Origin: CAZNPU01 sp964575335
Lineage (GTDB): Bacteria; Planctomycetota; Phycisphaerae; Phycisphaerales; SM1A02
Assembly: GCA_964575335.1 (NCBI GenBank)
Contig: CAZNPU010000031.1
Location: forward strand, 1-37,921
Length of the DNA stretch: 37,921 nucleotides
Direction of reading: 5' to 3'
The translations under genes and the position numbers were made by a program. This document shows positions 24,370 through 33,138 of the stretch, in pieces. Positions within the stretch are counted from its first letter, which is position 1. Every line of letters begins with the position of its first letter. The notes beneath the pieces were generated by a model, which saw nothing but the letters and a program-made list of their open reading frames with translations, ran no database searches and had not been told where the DNA came from.

Positions 24370-27333
24370 ATGAGCTCACAGATGCGTGCCAAGTCCATTT
24401 CGACAACCCCAGCCAATCAGAACGACCTGAATTCGGTCATCGAGGAATTGGCTGAAAGTTTTCGGCGAACTGCCGAGGCGGTTGTCCCCTGGTTTTACCA
24501 GAACATGCCGCCCATGTACTTCCAGGACACCGATCCTGCCACACAACTGGCGCATCTGCGGGCAATCATCGCTGCCAAGGCCTCCGGCCGCCCGCTTGAA
24601 TTGACGCTCAAGGGTGAGGACAACTCGCAGTGGACCTTTGTGCGGCCGCTGAACTATCCCGGCGTTCTGGCTGAACTTGTCCGTGAACTGCCGCGCGATC
24701 GTCCGCTGCGCGCCGCAAAAATCCATACCGCCAATGACGGCCAGCTGGTCATCGACACGTTTGAGTTCGGCGAGGGCGATCCGTTTGACCCCAACGATCC
24801 CGAACAGGCGCTCAAGATGGAGCAGACGATGGGCTACGCGGCGATGAACCTGCCGCAGTGGTCGGCCGAGAGCGTGCGCGACTACTTCCACCGCTGCACC
24901 GCCGACTATGTGCTCACCGTCACGCCGCTGCGCATGTGCAGCCATTGGGAGCTGTATCGACAGGTCAGGGGAACCGACGGCACGGCAGTGCGGTTGGAGC
25001 AGGAATCCGATCCCACGCTCTCACGCATTGTCGTGGCTGCGGGCAACGTCACCACTCGCACCATGCTCGAACGCGTCGCCACGCGGCTCAGCCGCTCCGG
25101 CATCAACATGCATCGGGCGTACCTGGATGTGATCAACGACGGGAAAAACGGCACCATCACCCTTCTGGGGTTTGTCGTGCATCGCCCTGCAACCGAAGGC
25201 AGTGGGCCGATCGATCCCGAAAGCGAGCTGTGGAAGGTCGTTCGCCGCGACCTGCTGCGCCTGAAATGGATCGATCAGCGCACGCTGGACCTGGCTTATC
25301 GCCATCCCGATCTCAACCTCACTCGCGCAGAAATCATCACTGGCCTGTGCGATCTCATTCACCAGGTGCTGGTGAAGACGAATCCGTATGCGTTCACTCC
25401 CGACCGCATCGCCAAGCTCGCAGAACGCAACCTCCCGCTGGCGACAACCGTCGCCGATCTGTTCCTGCATCGTTTCGATCCCGACAAGCCGCTTGATGAT
25501 GACGCTTTTGACGCTCACTGCAAAGCGATTCTGAAGGACATCGATCAAAGCGTCGACGGCGAAGACGCGCGTGCCGTCTTGAAGAAGATGATCGAAGCCG
25601 TTGGCGCCGTGCTGCGCACCAACGTCTATCTCGAAGACCGCTGGAGCCTGGCCATGCGCCTTGATCCGGCGTTCCTCGCCACCGAAGAGCGATCGGAACT
25701 GCCGTTCGGCGTGTTTTATGTTCATGGCCGGTCGTTCAACGGCTTCCATATCCGCTTCCGCGACATTGCCCGCGGCGGCGTGCGTGCGATTCGCACCACA
25801 GGTGCGGAACAGTTCGCCAGGGAAGCCGAGCGCCTCTACGACGAAGCCTACAACCTCGCATTCGCGCAGCAGCTCAAGAACAAAGACATTCCTGAAGGCG
25901 GTGCGAAGGCTGCCATTCTCATCACCCCTGAGGGCCAGCTTCAGCGCAGCGTCAAAGGATTCGTCGACGGTCTGCTGGATCTGATTACCCCGGATCACGA
26001 AACGCGCAAGCGCATCGTCAACCGCTTCCCGCACGAGGAGATTCTCTACCTGGGGCCAGATGAAAACATCACCCCACAGCTCATCGAGTGGATCGTTGAC
26101 CGTGCCCGGCGTCGCGGCTACGGCCTGCCGAACTCGTTGATGAGCTCCAAGCCCGGCGCAGGCATCAACCACAAGGAATACGGCGTCACCAGCGAGGGCG
26201 TCAACGTGTACCTTGGCGTTGCGCTTCGCGCGGTGGGCATCGATCCCACTTCGCAACCGTTCACCATCAAGATCACCGGTGGCCCGGACGGCGACGTGGC
26301 TGGCAACATGCTCAAGATTCTTGACCGAGATTACGGCGAGAACGCACGAATCCTCGGCATTGCCGACGGCAGCGGCGTGGGCGAAGACCCCGATGGCCTC
26401 AATCACGCCGAACTGCTGCGGCTTGCCAAAGCGTCGCTGCCCATCAGCAACTTCGACCGCACCAAGCTTGGGCCGCGCGGCCGCATCGTCACCCTGCAGG
26501 AGCCCAACGGCGTGCAGCTCCGCAATACGCTGCACAACCGCATCGTTGCCGACGCTTTCGTGCCCTGCGGCGGACGTCCCAACGCCATCAACGAAAAGAA
26601 CTGGCGCGATTATCTCCAGCCCGACGGCACCCCGAGCAGCAAGGTGATCGTCGAAGGCGCCAACCTGTTCCTCACGCCCGAAGCACGCACCCAGCTTTCT
26701 GATTGCGGCGTGCTGATTTTCAAGGACAGTTCCGCCAACAAATGCGGCGTGATCTGCTCCAGCTACGAAATCAGTGCGAGCATGCTTCTCAGCGATGATG
26801 AATTCCTGAAGATCAAGAATCGCTTCGTCCAGGAAGTGATCGTGAAGCTGCGTGATTTCGCTCGGCGCGAAGCTGAACTGCTGGCCCGTGTGCATCACCA
26901 TCGGCCGCAGATTCCGCTGCCCGAGATCAGTGTTCGCCTCAGCCGCGCCATGATTCGCACTTCTGATGCCATCGAGGCAGCGATGGATCGTCTCGAAGCC
27001 GACAACCCCGAGATCATGCGCGAGTTGGTCCTCGAGCATCTGCCTGCATCACTAATTGAAGCCGTCGGCGATCGCTTATGGACCGACATGCCCAAGCCAT
27101 ATCTCAAGTGGCTCATGGCCAAGTCGCTCTCCGGCCACATCATCTATCGCGAAGGTTTCGAATACCTCGAATCCATGCCGATGGCCGCTATCGCTGACCT
27201 CGCGGTGCGCTACCTGCGACTGGAACTCGAGCGCGCGAAGCTGGTGGAAGAAGTCCAGGCGTCAGACCTCCCCAACCGCCAGCGCATTGTCGAACTGCTC
27301 GACGAAGCAGGCATTCTCTCAACACTGGAGTAA
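24370..27333 (+). CDS. Large NAD-dependent glutamate dehydrogenase
   Basis: A 987-residue enzyme of the large NAD-specific glutamate dehydrogenase group, which oxidises glutamate to 2-oxoglutarate and ammonia in catabolism. The N-terminal 400 residues form regulatory domains without close motif support. The catalytic core has RDIARGGVRAIRT, then PEGGAKAAILI with the catalytic Lys513, and LGPDENITPQLIEW. The Rossmann domain has ITGGPDGDVAGNML, CGGRPNAINEKNW and VEGANLFLTPEAR, consistent with NAD binding. All core residues appear intact. The length falls near the 115-kDa class rather than the 180-kDa class. It stands alone, divergent from ribF, and ends in a region with a long hairpin before the convergent amidohydrolase gene. 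Confidence 0.92.
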   Translation: MSSQMRAKSISTTPANQNDLNSVIEELAESFRRTAEAVVPWFYQNMPPMYFQDTDPATQLAHLRAIIAAKASGRPLELTLKGEDNSQWTFVRPLNYPGVLAELVRELPRDRPLRAAKIHTANDGQLVIDTFEFGEGDPFDPNDPEQALKMEQTMGYAAMNLPQWSAESVRDYFHRCTADYVLTVTPLRMCSHWELYRQVRGTDGTAVRLEQESDPTLSRIVVAAGNVTTRTMLERVATRLSRSGINMHRAYLDVINDGKNGTITLLGFVVHRPATEGSGPIDPESELWKVVRRDLLRLKWIDQRTLDLAYRHPDLNLTRAEIITGLCDLIHQVLVKTNPYAFTPDRIAKLAERNLPLATTVADLFLHRFDPDKPLDDDAFDAHCKAILKDIDQSVDGEDARAVLKKMIEAVGAVLRTNVYLEDRWSLAMRLDPAFLATEERSELPFGVFYVHGRSFNGFHIRFRDIARGGVRAIRTTGAEQFAREAERLYDEAYNLAFAQQLKNKDIPEGGAKAAILITPEGQLQRSVKGFVDGLLDLITPDHETRKRIVNRFPHEEILYLGPDENITPQLIEWIVDRARRRGYGLPNSLMSSKPGAGINHKEYGVTSEGVNVYLGVALRAVGIDPTSQPFTIKITGGPDGDVAGNMLKILDRDYGENARILGIADGSGVGEDPDGLNHAELLRLAKASLPISNFDRTKLGPRGRIVTLQEPNGVQLRNTLHNRIVADAFVPCGGRPNAINEKNWRDYLQPDGTPSSKVIVEGANLFLTPEARTQLSDCGVLIFKDSSANKCGVICSSYEISASMLLSDDEFLKIKNRFVQEVIVKLRDFARREAELLARVHHHRPQIPLPEISVRLSRAMIRTSDAIEAAMDRLEADNPEIMRELVLEHLPASLIEAVGDRLWTDMPKPYLKWLMAKSLSGHIIYREGFEYLESMPMAAIADLAVRYLRLELERAKLVEEVQASDLPNRQRIVELLDEAGILSTLE

Positions 27334-27348
27334 TTCCAAGCCGCCACA

Positions 27349-27390
27349 CCCGGGTCTGCCGCCATCGATCACAGATGGCGCAGACCCGGG
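27349..27390. terminator. Long hairpin between convergent genes, possible bidirectional terminator
   Basis: CCCGGGTCTGCCGCCATC pairs with GATGGCGCAGACCCGGG with a single bulged C and a seven-base loop (GATCACA). It begins 16 bases after the glutamate dehydrogenase stop and lies between convergent genes. Neither side has a T run, so it is not a classic intrinsic terminator; it could stop transcription with a factor, protect 3' ends or be a repeat element. A second small hairpin (GAAGCG-GTTTAT-CGCTTC) follows at 27393-27410. Confidence 0.55.
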
Positions 27391-27495
27391 AAGAAGCGGT
27401 TTATCGCTTCAAACCCCGGCTTGAAGACGCATCAAGCTCTTTCATCGCACAGCGCAATCTCAGCGTGGGCAATGCGCCAACGACATGGCGCACCT

Positions 27496-28569
27496 TTACG
27501 TTTGCGCTGCGGATTTGGCTGCCTGTTCCTTCTGCGCCGATGGTGCACAGAACTGTTCGCGGCTGAGCCCCAGAAACTCCAGCGCATTGTCAGCGAGCAG
27601 TTTCTGCTTGCAGCTTGGCGAAAGATCGGGCATTGATTCAATCAAGCTGCCCGGCGTCAGCTCGCCCAGCGGGAACGGATAATCGCTGCCCAAGGCAACG
27701 CGGTTCTCGCCCATGAGCTTGATGAGATACCGCAGCGCATCCGCGTCATGCACAAGCGAATCAACGTAGAACCGGCCGAGATACTCGCGCGGGTTCACAT
27801 CGTTGTCAGCTGCGCAGAGATCGGGCCTCGCTTCAAAACCATGCGCGATGCGGCCGATGGTATGTGGAAACGAACCGCCGCCGTGGGCAAAGCAGATGCG
27901 CAGCTTGGGAAGTTTCTCGAGCACGCCGCTGAAGATGAGCGAGCAGATCGCCAGCGCGGTTTCCGCAGGCATGCCCACCAGCCACGGCATCCAGTATTTT
28001 TTCATGCGGTCCTGGCCGAACATTTCCCACGGATGCACAAAGACCGCTGCGCCAAGTTCCGCAGCAGCTTCAAAGATCGGAAAGAACGTCGGATCATCCA
28101 GATTCATGCCGTTGACGTTCGTGCCGATCTGCACGCCCACCAACCCCAGGTGATTCACACATCGCTCCAGTTCCTGGATGGCCAGCCGCGGCAACTGCAT
28201 GGGAATCGTGCCCAGCCCGACGAAACGATGCGGAAACGCAGCGCACACGCCGGCAATGTGGTCATTGAGCAGCATCGACAGATCAAGCGCATCACCGGGT
28301 CTGGCCCAATAGCTGAACATCACCGGCACGGTCGAAAGCACCTGCACGTGCACGCCGGCTGCATCGCATTCTTCGATTCGCTTGTGCGGATCCCAGCAGT
28401 TGGAGGCGATTTCGCGGAAACTGTGATCGTCGATCATCATGCGCGCGCAGCAGGGCTTGTAGTGCTCCAGCCGCACCCACCCGCCATAGCCGTAACGCTC
28501 GCGCAAGTCCGGCCATCGCTCCGGCAGGATGTGCGTATGCAGGTCGATTTTGAGCGGCGAAGGGGTCAT
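27496..28569 (-). CDS. ACMSD-type amidohydrolase (2-amino-3-carboxymuconate-6-semialdehyde decarboxylase)
   Basis: A 357-residue TIM-barrel amidohydrolase. Likely zinc ligands are His11 and His13 in DLHTHILPE, His in VHPWEMFG, His in CFAHGGGSFP, and Asp in LGSDYPFPLGE, the pattern of ACMSD. That enzyme decarboxylates the ring-opened product of 3-hydroxyanthranilate dioxygenase, diverting it from quinolinate. The dioxygenase is encoded at 30868-31494, which supports the call. The ATG at 28569 is chosen because the conserved DLHTH motif begins within ten residues; an open frame reaches 28680 but its extra 37 residues look random. Related decarboxylases with other substrates cannot be excluded. 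Confidence 0.88.
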   Translation of the reverse strand: MTPSPLKIDLHTHILPERWPDLRERYGYGGWVRLEHYKPCCARMMIDDHSFREIASNCWDPHKRIEECDAAGVHVQVLSTVPVMFSYWARPGDALDLSMLLNDHIAGVCAAFPHRFVGLGTIPMQLPRLAIQELERCVNHLGLVGVQIGTNVNGMNLDDPTFFPIFEAAAELGAAVFVHPWEMFGQDRMKKYWMPWLVGMPAETALAICSLIFSGVLEKLPKLRICFAHGGGSFPHTIGRIAHGFEARPDLCAADNDVNPREYLGRFYVDSLVHDADALRYLIKLMGENRVALGSDYPFPLGELTPGSLIESMPDLSPSCKQKLLADNALEFLGLSREQFCAPSAQKEQAAKSAAQT

Positions 28570-28719
28570 GGCTTTCAATACGACTCGGCCGACACAATCC
28601 GATTCGGCAACAGCAGTGAACGTATCGCCGCTGTTCATCGTACCCGAACCGGGCGGAGAATGCTCCACTGTTTGTCGCAATCACCCACAACGTGCTTCAC
28701 AGGCGACACGTGGTGACTT

Positions 28720-28767
28720 ATGGTGGTGACCATATTGTATGCCGCTTTCGAAACAATTCTCGAAACA
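28720..28767. promoter_or_regulatory. Repeats upstream of the mscS-like gene (possible operator)
   Basis: The divergent gap between the ACMSD and channel genes has an inverted repeat ATGGT-GGTG-ACCAT (28720-28733) and two direct copies of TCGAAACA twelve bases apart (28748-28755 and 28760-28767). Such spacing is compatible with a regulator site, but no regulator is implied by the neighbours. Confidence 0.3.
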
Positions 28768-28807
28768 GTCGCGGCGCTCGACGCCTTGTGTGAAGTGAGG
28801 ATGACTG

Positions 28808-30196
28808 ATGCAGGACGTCCAATCGTCAATTGATGCCGGCCAGGCTACTGGCGCGAATGGAGCGCCCCCGCCGCCAAGCGAATTTGAACTCTCATTGGCC
28901 AACTGGGTTGCGCAGTATTTGCCCGAACATCCGCTTGCAGCTGCGGGAACCTCGCTGGCGATTGTGATCGCTGTTGCGCTGGTGATTCATTTTCTTGTGC
29001 GGCATGTCGCACTGCGGATGGTGACTTCGGTCATCAAGCGCAGCCCGACGTGGTGGGACGACGTGCTGGTTCAGCACAAGACGCTGCATCGAATCGCGCC
29101 GATCGCACCGCTGCTGGTGTTCTATCGCGGCGTTGCGCTGGTGCCGGGATTCAGCCCGGAACTGATCAGTTTCTTCCAGCGCATCACGATGGCGACGATG
29201 GTGATCGTGGCAGTGGGCAGTTTGAGCGCGCTGCTGACCGCCATCAACGACATTTACTGCCGCTATCCCGTCTCGCGCGGCCGGCCCATCAAGGGTTACC
29301 TGCAGGTGGTGAAGATCATCGCCTTCATCGCAGCCGGCATTATCGCGATCGCCACGCTCATGGATCAGTCGCCGCTGTTTTTCCTCAGCGGCTTGGGCGC
29401 GATGACGGCGGTGATTCTGCTGATTTTCCGCGACACGCTGCTGTCGCTGGTGGCGGGCATTCAGCTCACCACCAACGATCTGATCCGCGTTGGTGACTGG
29501 ATCGAAATGCCGCAGTTCAACGCCGATGGCGACGTGGTGGACATCTCGCTGAACGTGGTGAAAGTGCAGAACTGGGACAAAACCGTCACGGTGATTCCCG
29601 CGCACAAGTTCCTGGAGCACTCGTTCAAGAACTGGCGCGCCATGTTTGAAACCGGCGGGCGGCGGATCAAGCGTTCAATTTACATTGACATGAACACCAT
29701 CCGCTTTCTCACGCCCGATGAAATCCGCAAGTTCTGCCGCTTTCTCGTGCTCAAGCAGTACATGCAGCAGAAAGTTCAGGAACTGGACGAATACAACCGC
29801 ACACAAGTGCCTGCGGAAATGGCTGACATTCTCGCCAACGGCCGGCACCTTTCCAACATCGGCACGCTGCGCGCGTATATCGCCGGTTACCTCAGGCGGC
29901 ATCCGAAGATTCACCAGGAACTGACGTTTCTGGTTCGACAGCTGCAGCCCACGCCGCACGGACTGCCGCTGGAGATTTACGTCTTCACCAACGACACCAA
30001 GTGGGCAAACTACGAATCGATTCAGGCGGATATTTTCGATCACATCCTCGCCATCATTCCCGAGTTCGGTCTGCGCGTCTATCAGGAGCCGGCGGGGAGC
30101 GATCTTGCGCAATTGGGCAGCAGCTTTCAGCCGCTTCGCAACCAACAACAACTGACGGCTGCATCAACTGCAGCCAATGGGCATGAGGAGTCGTGA
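28808..30196 (+). CDS. Mechanosensitive channel of the MscS family, YbdG-like
   Basis: A 462-residue membrane channel that opens under membrane tension to relieve osmotic stress. About five helices span residues 45-225. The pore-lining helix and beta domain read GLGAMTAVILLIFRDTLLS and then VAGIQLTTNDLIRVGDWIEM, matching YbdG/MscM-type channels closely. A conserved DKTVTVIPAHKFLEHSFKNW follows, then the cytoplasmic vestibule with GLPLEIYVFTNDTKW. The ATG has GTGAGG seven bases upstream. The redoxin gene begins two bases after its stop, so the two are probably co-transcribed. Confidence 0.93.
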   Translation: MQDVQSSIDAGQATGANGAPPPPSEFELSLANWVAQYLPEHPLAAAGTSLAIVIAVALVIHFLVRHVALRMVTSVIKRSPTWWDDVLVQHKTLHRIAPIAPLLVFYRGVALVPGFSPELISFFQRITMATMVIVAVGSLSALLTAINDIYCRYPVSRGRPIKGYLQVVKIIAFIAAGIIAIATLMDQSPLFFLSGLGAMTAVILLIFRDTLLSLVAGIQLTTNDLIRVGDWIEMPQFNADGDVVDISLNVVKVQNWDKTVTVIPAHKFLEHSFKNWRAMFETGGRRIKRSIYIDMNTIRFLTPDEIRKFCRFLVLKQYMQQKVQELDEYNRTQVPAEMADILANGRHLSNIGTLRAYIAGYLRRHPKIHQELTFLVRQLQPTPHGLPLEIYVFTNDTKWANYESIQADIFDHILAIIPEFGLRVYQEPAGSDLAQLGSSFQPLRNQQQLTAASTAANGHEES

Positions 30197-30198
30197 GC

Positions 30199-30798
30199 AT
30201 GAAGCACCGTCGCCTTATCGTCGTCATTGCAGTTGCTCTGAGCGTTGCAGCGCTCACTGGTTGCCGCTCAGGCGCTTCGCAACAAAGCAGTGAGTCACTG
30301 CACCTGCTCGACAACCGCAGCGCCGTTGTCGAGCCGCTTCGATTTGATGATGATGCCAAGGCAGTCGTATTCCTCTTCACGCGCGAGGACTGCCCGATCT
30401 CCAACCGATACGCACCGGAAGTGCGGCGACTGTACGAACAGTTCGCCCCCCAAGGCGTGCGGTTCTGGCTTGTGTATCCCGATCCGGAAATTACGCCCGA
30501 AATCATCGCAACGCACATCGAGGAATTCGGCTATCCCTTCGGCGCACTGCGCGATCCGAGGCATGAACTGGTCAAAAAAACCGGCGCGACGATCACACCC
30601 GAAGCAGCGGTGTTCATCGCTGACGGCACGATGGTGTATCGCGGGCGAATCGACGACCGCTTTGTCGATTACGGCAAAGCGCGCGTAGCGCCCTCATCGC
30701 GCGAGCTGCACGATGCGCTGCAGGCGATTGTCGAAGGGCGACCCGTCCCTGTCGCCACAGCCCCGGCTGTGGGATGCCTGATCGACGATCTGCGATAA
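30199..30798 (+). CDS. Redoxin-domain (thioredoxin-fold) lipoprotein
   Basis: A 199-residue lipoprotein with lipobox ALTGC (Cys22). The thioredoxin-like domain has FTREDCPISNRYAPE, where the Cys-Pro pair replaces a CxxC active site, and a cis-Pro-like ATITPEAAVFIADG segment. The C-terminus has VGCLID, a Cys position common in planctomycete and acidobacterial redoxin proteins of this type. It probably works on the outer face of the cytoplasmic membrane, but whether it is a peroxidase, a reductase or a heme-protein partner is not clear. ATG at 30199 is preferred over GTG at 30193 because GAGGAG lies eight bases before it. Confidence 0.85.
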   Translation: MKHRRLIVVIAVALSVAALTGCRSGASQQSSESLHLLDNRSAVVEPLRFDDDAKAVVFLFTREDCPISNRYAPEVRRLYEQFAPQGVRFWLVYPDPEITPEIIATHIEEFGYPFGALRDPRHELVKKTGATITPEAAVFIADGTMVYRGRIDDRFVDYGKARVAPSSRELHDALQAIVEGRPVPVATAPAVGCLIDDLR

Positions 30799-30812
30799 AG
30801 CCGCATCAGACC

Positions 30813-30834
30813 AAAACCTCGCCGTTTTGCGAGG
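30813..30834 (-). terminator. Intrinsic terminator of the 3-hydroxyanthranilate dioxygenase gene
   Basis: On the minus strand CCTCGC-AAAACG-GCGAGG is followed by TTTT. It lies 33 bases after the dioxygenase stop and also between it and the converging redoxin gene. Confidence 0.75.
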
Positions 30835-30867
30835 CAGCCTTCGCCGCAATCACGCTTGTGCTGTTCG

Positions 30868-31494
30868 TCACGCTTCGCGCTCAATCTTCACCGTCGGCTC
30901 GAATGTGATCTTCTTGATCGGTTTCGCCTTCGTCACACGCGTGCCGCAGTTCTTGCAGACGCTCAGTTCAGGATCGGCCCAGAACTCCTCCATCGCGCGG
31001 CTGAAGTGATCGACGATGTCGGCGCAATCAAACTCAAGATCGTGCACCAGCGCGTGGCAGTTCTCGCAATAAAACTGCAGGTGCTCGGTTTCGCCCGGCG
31101 GGCGGCGACGCTCAACGACAACACCGATCGTATTCGGCGGACGCGTTGGGGAATGCGGCACGTTGCCGGGGATGAAGAACGTTTCGCCTTCGCGCACCAC
31201 GACATCCTTGATCGCCCCATCTTCGATGATGCGAACCACGATGTCGCCTTTGAGCTGATAGAAATACTCCTCGGAGTTGGTCACGTGAAAGTCGTTGCGC
31301 GCATTCGGCCCGACGATCACCATCACAAAGAAATCCTCGCCGTCGTAGAGATACTTGTTGCTCACCGGCGGCTTCAGCTCGTGACGATGCTGCTCGACCC
31401 ACTTCATCAGGTTGATCGGCGGCATGCATCGTGCGGTCGGCGCAGGCGCGGTTCCGGCGCTGTTGACGCTTTCTGTAACAGACTGTTGAGTCAT
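30868..31494 (-). CDS. nbaC: 3-hydroxyanthranilate 3,4-dioxygenase
   Basis: A 208-residue cupin enzyme that opens the ring of 3-hydroxyanthranilate. Iron ligands are His70 (FHVTNSEE), Glu76 and His114 (GNVPHSP). Their spacing, 6 and 38, equals that of the bacterial enzyme from Cupriavidus. A C-terminal rubredoxin-like iron site has Cys143 and Cys146 (YCENC) and CKNC further on, typical of bacterial forms. The first 22 residues are an extra, low-complexity extension. AAGGAGGT lies upstream of the ATG. The product would be the substrate of the ACMSD-type enzyme at 27496-28569; other kynurenine pathway genes are not in the window. Confidence 0.94.
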   Translation of the reverse strand: MTQQSVTESVNSAGTAPAPTARCMPPINLMKWVEQHRHELKPPVSNKYLYDGEDFFVMVIVGPNARNDFHVTNSEEYFYQLKGDIVVRIIEDGAIKDVVVREGETFFIPGNVPHSPTRPPNTIGVVVERRRPPGETEHLQFYCENCHALVHDLEFDCADIVDHFSRAMEEFWADPELSVCKNCGTRVTKAKPIKKITFEPTVKIEREA

Positions 31495-31530
31495 GATGCG
31501 ACCTCCTTCGAGATGGCTGGCTGATCAATC

Positions 31531-32541
31531 CTAACGCGCCGAAGGCGAATCGTCAGGAGCCTTGTTCGATTTCAGTGCGCCGACGGTAAATCGCTCATCC
31601 GCCACCACCGTCCGGCCGAGCAACGCGCGTGTGGCGGGCTGCAACTGGTCAGTTGCTGCGAACCAGGCGCGAATGATCTGCACTTCGCCCACCCGCAGGC
31701 ACAATTGCCCGTTGCTGCTGCGCTGCACAATGCCGAAAAGTTCAAGCTCCAGCGGTTCCGGCTCAGCAAGCAACGCGTCGTAGACGAGGCTGCCTGGCGC
31801 AAGCACTGCGATCAAATCGCCGGCCGGAGGCAATTCCCATTGCAGGTTGCCCGCCGCATCGCGCATCGCACTGCCGAAAAATCGGGCGCGAATCGGATGA
31901 TTTGCGCGACCGGCCACCGTATGCAACGTCTCGCCAGTGATGAGCTCATAAGTCTGCGGCGCTGCAGTCTGCTCAATTCTGTTCGATGCGCTGATGTCAT
32001 CGTCGCCGGTTTCTTCACTCGCAACAGCCGCTGGCGATGCTGGGGCGTCAGCAGACGCAGCAGTCGGCTCGACCGCCGCTGCAATGGTTGCGCCATCTGC
32101 GCGGCTGGCGTCGATTGTCTTACTGGAAATCTCCTGGCCGAACATGCCGCTGAGCCATGCGGTGAGAATCACGCCTGCAGCAAAACCGACGCCGACACCA
32201 CCCCACAGCAGCGTCTTGTTGCGGGCAACCGATGCGCTCCGCCGCGCATGTGCAACTTCACCAACATGAAAACGCAGCTTCGTTGAACCGATCTGGATCA
32301 CATCGCCATCGCTGAGCGTTTGTCGCTGCACGCGCCGCCCGTTTACCTTCGTGCCGTTGCGGGATCCCAGATCGTGTATGCAAAAACCCTCGCCGGATTT
32401 TTCAATAACGCAGTGCCTGCGGCTGATGTCCGGATCGTTGATCACGATGGCGCTGTCGGGGTGCCGACCAATCGCTGTGGCGAAGTCATCCAATTTCGCC
32501 CGCGACACCACGCCGGTGGTTTTGATCTCCAGGTACGCCAT
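31531..32541 (-). CDS. Membrane protein with N-terminal FHA domain
   Basis: A 336-residue protein. Residues 1-95 form a forkhead-associated domain, which binds phosphothreonine: GRHP at 25-28, SRRH and GSRNGTKVNG are all present. A membrane helix spans about 108-134. The remaining 200 residues, probably outside the cytoplasm, are Ala-rich then beta-rich and include a segment ELITGETLHTVAGRAN without a family I recognise. FHA proteins usually act with Ser/Thr kinases or secretion systems; no kinase is nearby. The ATG at 32541 is taken rather than GTG at 32544. The dioxygenase gene follows 36 bases downstream on the same strand and has its own strong ribosome site. Confidence 0.85.
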   Translation of the reverse strand: MAYLEIKTTGVVSRAKLDDFATAIGRHPDSAIVINDPDISRRHCVIEKSGEGFCIHDLGSRNGTKVNGRRVQRQTLSDGDVIQIGSTKLRFHVGEVAHARRSASVARNKTLLWGGVGVGFAAGVILTAWLSGMFGQEISSKTIDASRADGATIAAAVEPTAASADAPASPAAVASEETGDDDISASNRIEQTAAPQTYELITGETLHTVAGRANHPIRARFFGSAMRDAAGNLQWELPPAGDLIAVLAPGSLVYDALLAEPEPLELELFGIVQRSSNGQLCLRVGEVQIIRAWFAATDQLQPATRALLGRTVVADERFTVGALKSNKAPDDSPSAR

Positions 32542-32544
32542 CAC

Positions 32545-32863
32545 GCAGTCATCTTGATCTTCTCAGCGTCGAAGTCAATGCTGTTGAGCCGTATGGCGGC
32601 CACGCCTTCATTTCATCATCAGCGCGATCAGCGGGCATTGCACGGCAGCAGACGGACCGGGCGTTGCACTTTGAGCCATCGATTGATTCGCGGTCACTCT
32701 CGCATGTTCGTGGTGCTGATCGACTGGCTTCGCACCAGGAGCGTCATGGCGTCGGTTCTGATACAGCGGGGCTGCTGCGCATAGTGTAACACGTGCCGTC
32801 GGCTTCTATCCGGTTTCAGAAGATCGTGTGCAGCAGCAGTGCCGCATGGCAGCGATCGGCTGC
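32545..32863. other. Intergenic region upstream of the FHA gene
   Basis: About 320 bases between the FHA gene start and a terminator. It probably includes the FHA promoter. On the minus strand GTTACACT (near 32780) is a possible -10 element, without a clear -35. I see no supported gene on either strand. Confidence 0.4.
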
Positions 32864-32901
32864 CAAAGAAAAAGCCCCTCTCGAACCGTTCGAGAGAGGC
32901 T
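32864..32901 (-). terminator. Strong intrinsic terminator downstream of a candidate small gene
   Basis: On the minus strand AGCC-T-CTCTCGAAC-G-GTTCGAGAG-G-GGCT forms a stem of nine perfect pairs extended by four more after one mismatch, followed by TTTTTCTTT. It starts 22 bases after the stop of the candidate small gene at 32923-33094 and no other minus-strand gene could use it. Confidence 0.85.
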
Positions 32902-32922
32902 GGAAGTAAGGAATGGCCTCAT

Positions 32923-33094
32923 TCAAAGGAAGCGACGCATCATCAACCAGACCAAGGTCAGCCCCGCATGCTGCACATATGACGCGGCAACCACACTGGA
33001 AAAGTCCACGTTCTGGCAGGTGATCGGTCCCGTTGCTGAACCAACCGGCTCAATGCTGCCCCACAGGGAATAAAAATAGACCGACGATGAGCAT
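32923..33094 (-). CDS. Candidate small membrane-type protein gene with a one-nucleotide frame break
   Basis: On the minus strand an ATG at 33094 follows GGGGAGGAGGAG. In its own frame it stops after 14 codons. If one T is removed from the TTTTT run near 33075, the frame continues for 56 residues to the TGA at 32923: a hydrophobic start MLIVGLFYSLWGSIEPVG, a middle part with one Cys (PITCQNVDF), and a helical end LTLVWLMMRRFL. A promoter-like pair lies upstream and a strong terminator directly downstream, so a transcript is well supported. I do not recognise the protein. The break may be a sequencing error in a homopolymer, a recent mutation or a programmed frameshift. Confidence 0.5.
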
Positions 33095-33138
33095 CTCCTC
33101 CTCCCCTTGCGCCTTGTGGCACATGCCCCACGCTGTTC

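Noticed and set aside
25021..27039. Minus-strand open frame of 672 residues
   Set aside because: Antisense to the glutamate dehydrogenase, whose motifs are intact across the same bases; a typical long shadow frame in GC-rich DNA.
27748..28716. Plus-strand open frame of 322 residues
   Set aside because: Antisense to the ACMSD gene with no motifs.
32320..32784. Plus-strand open frame of 154 residues
   Set aside because: Mostly antisense to the FHA gene and then unstructured sequence; no ribosome site or motif.
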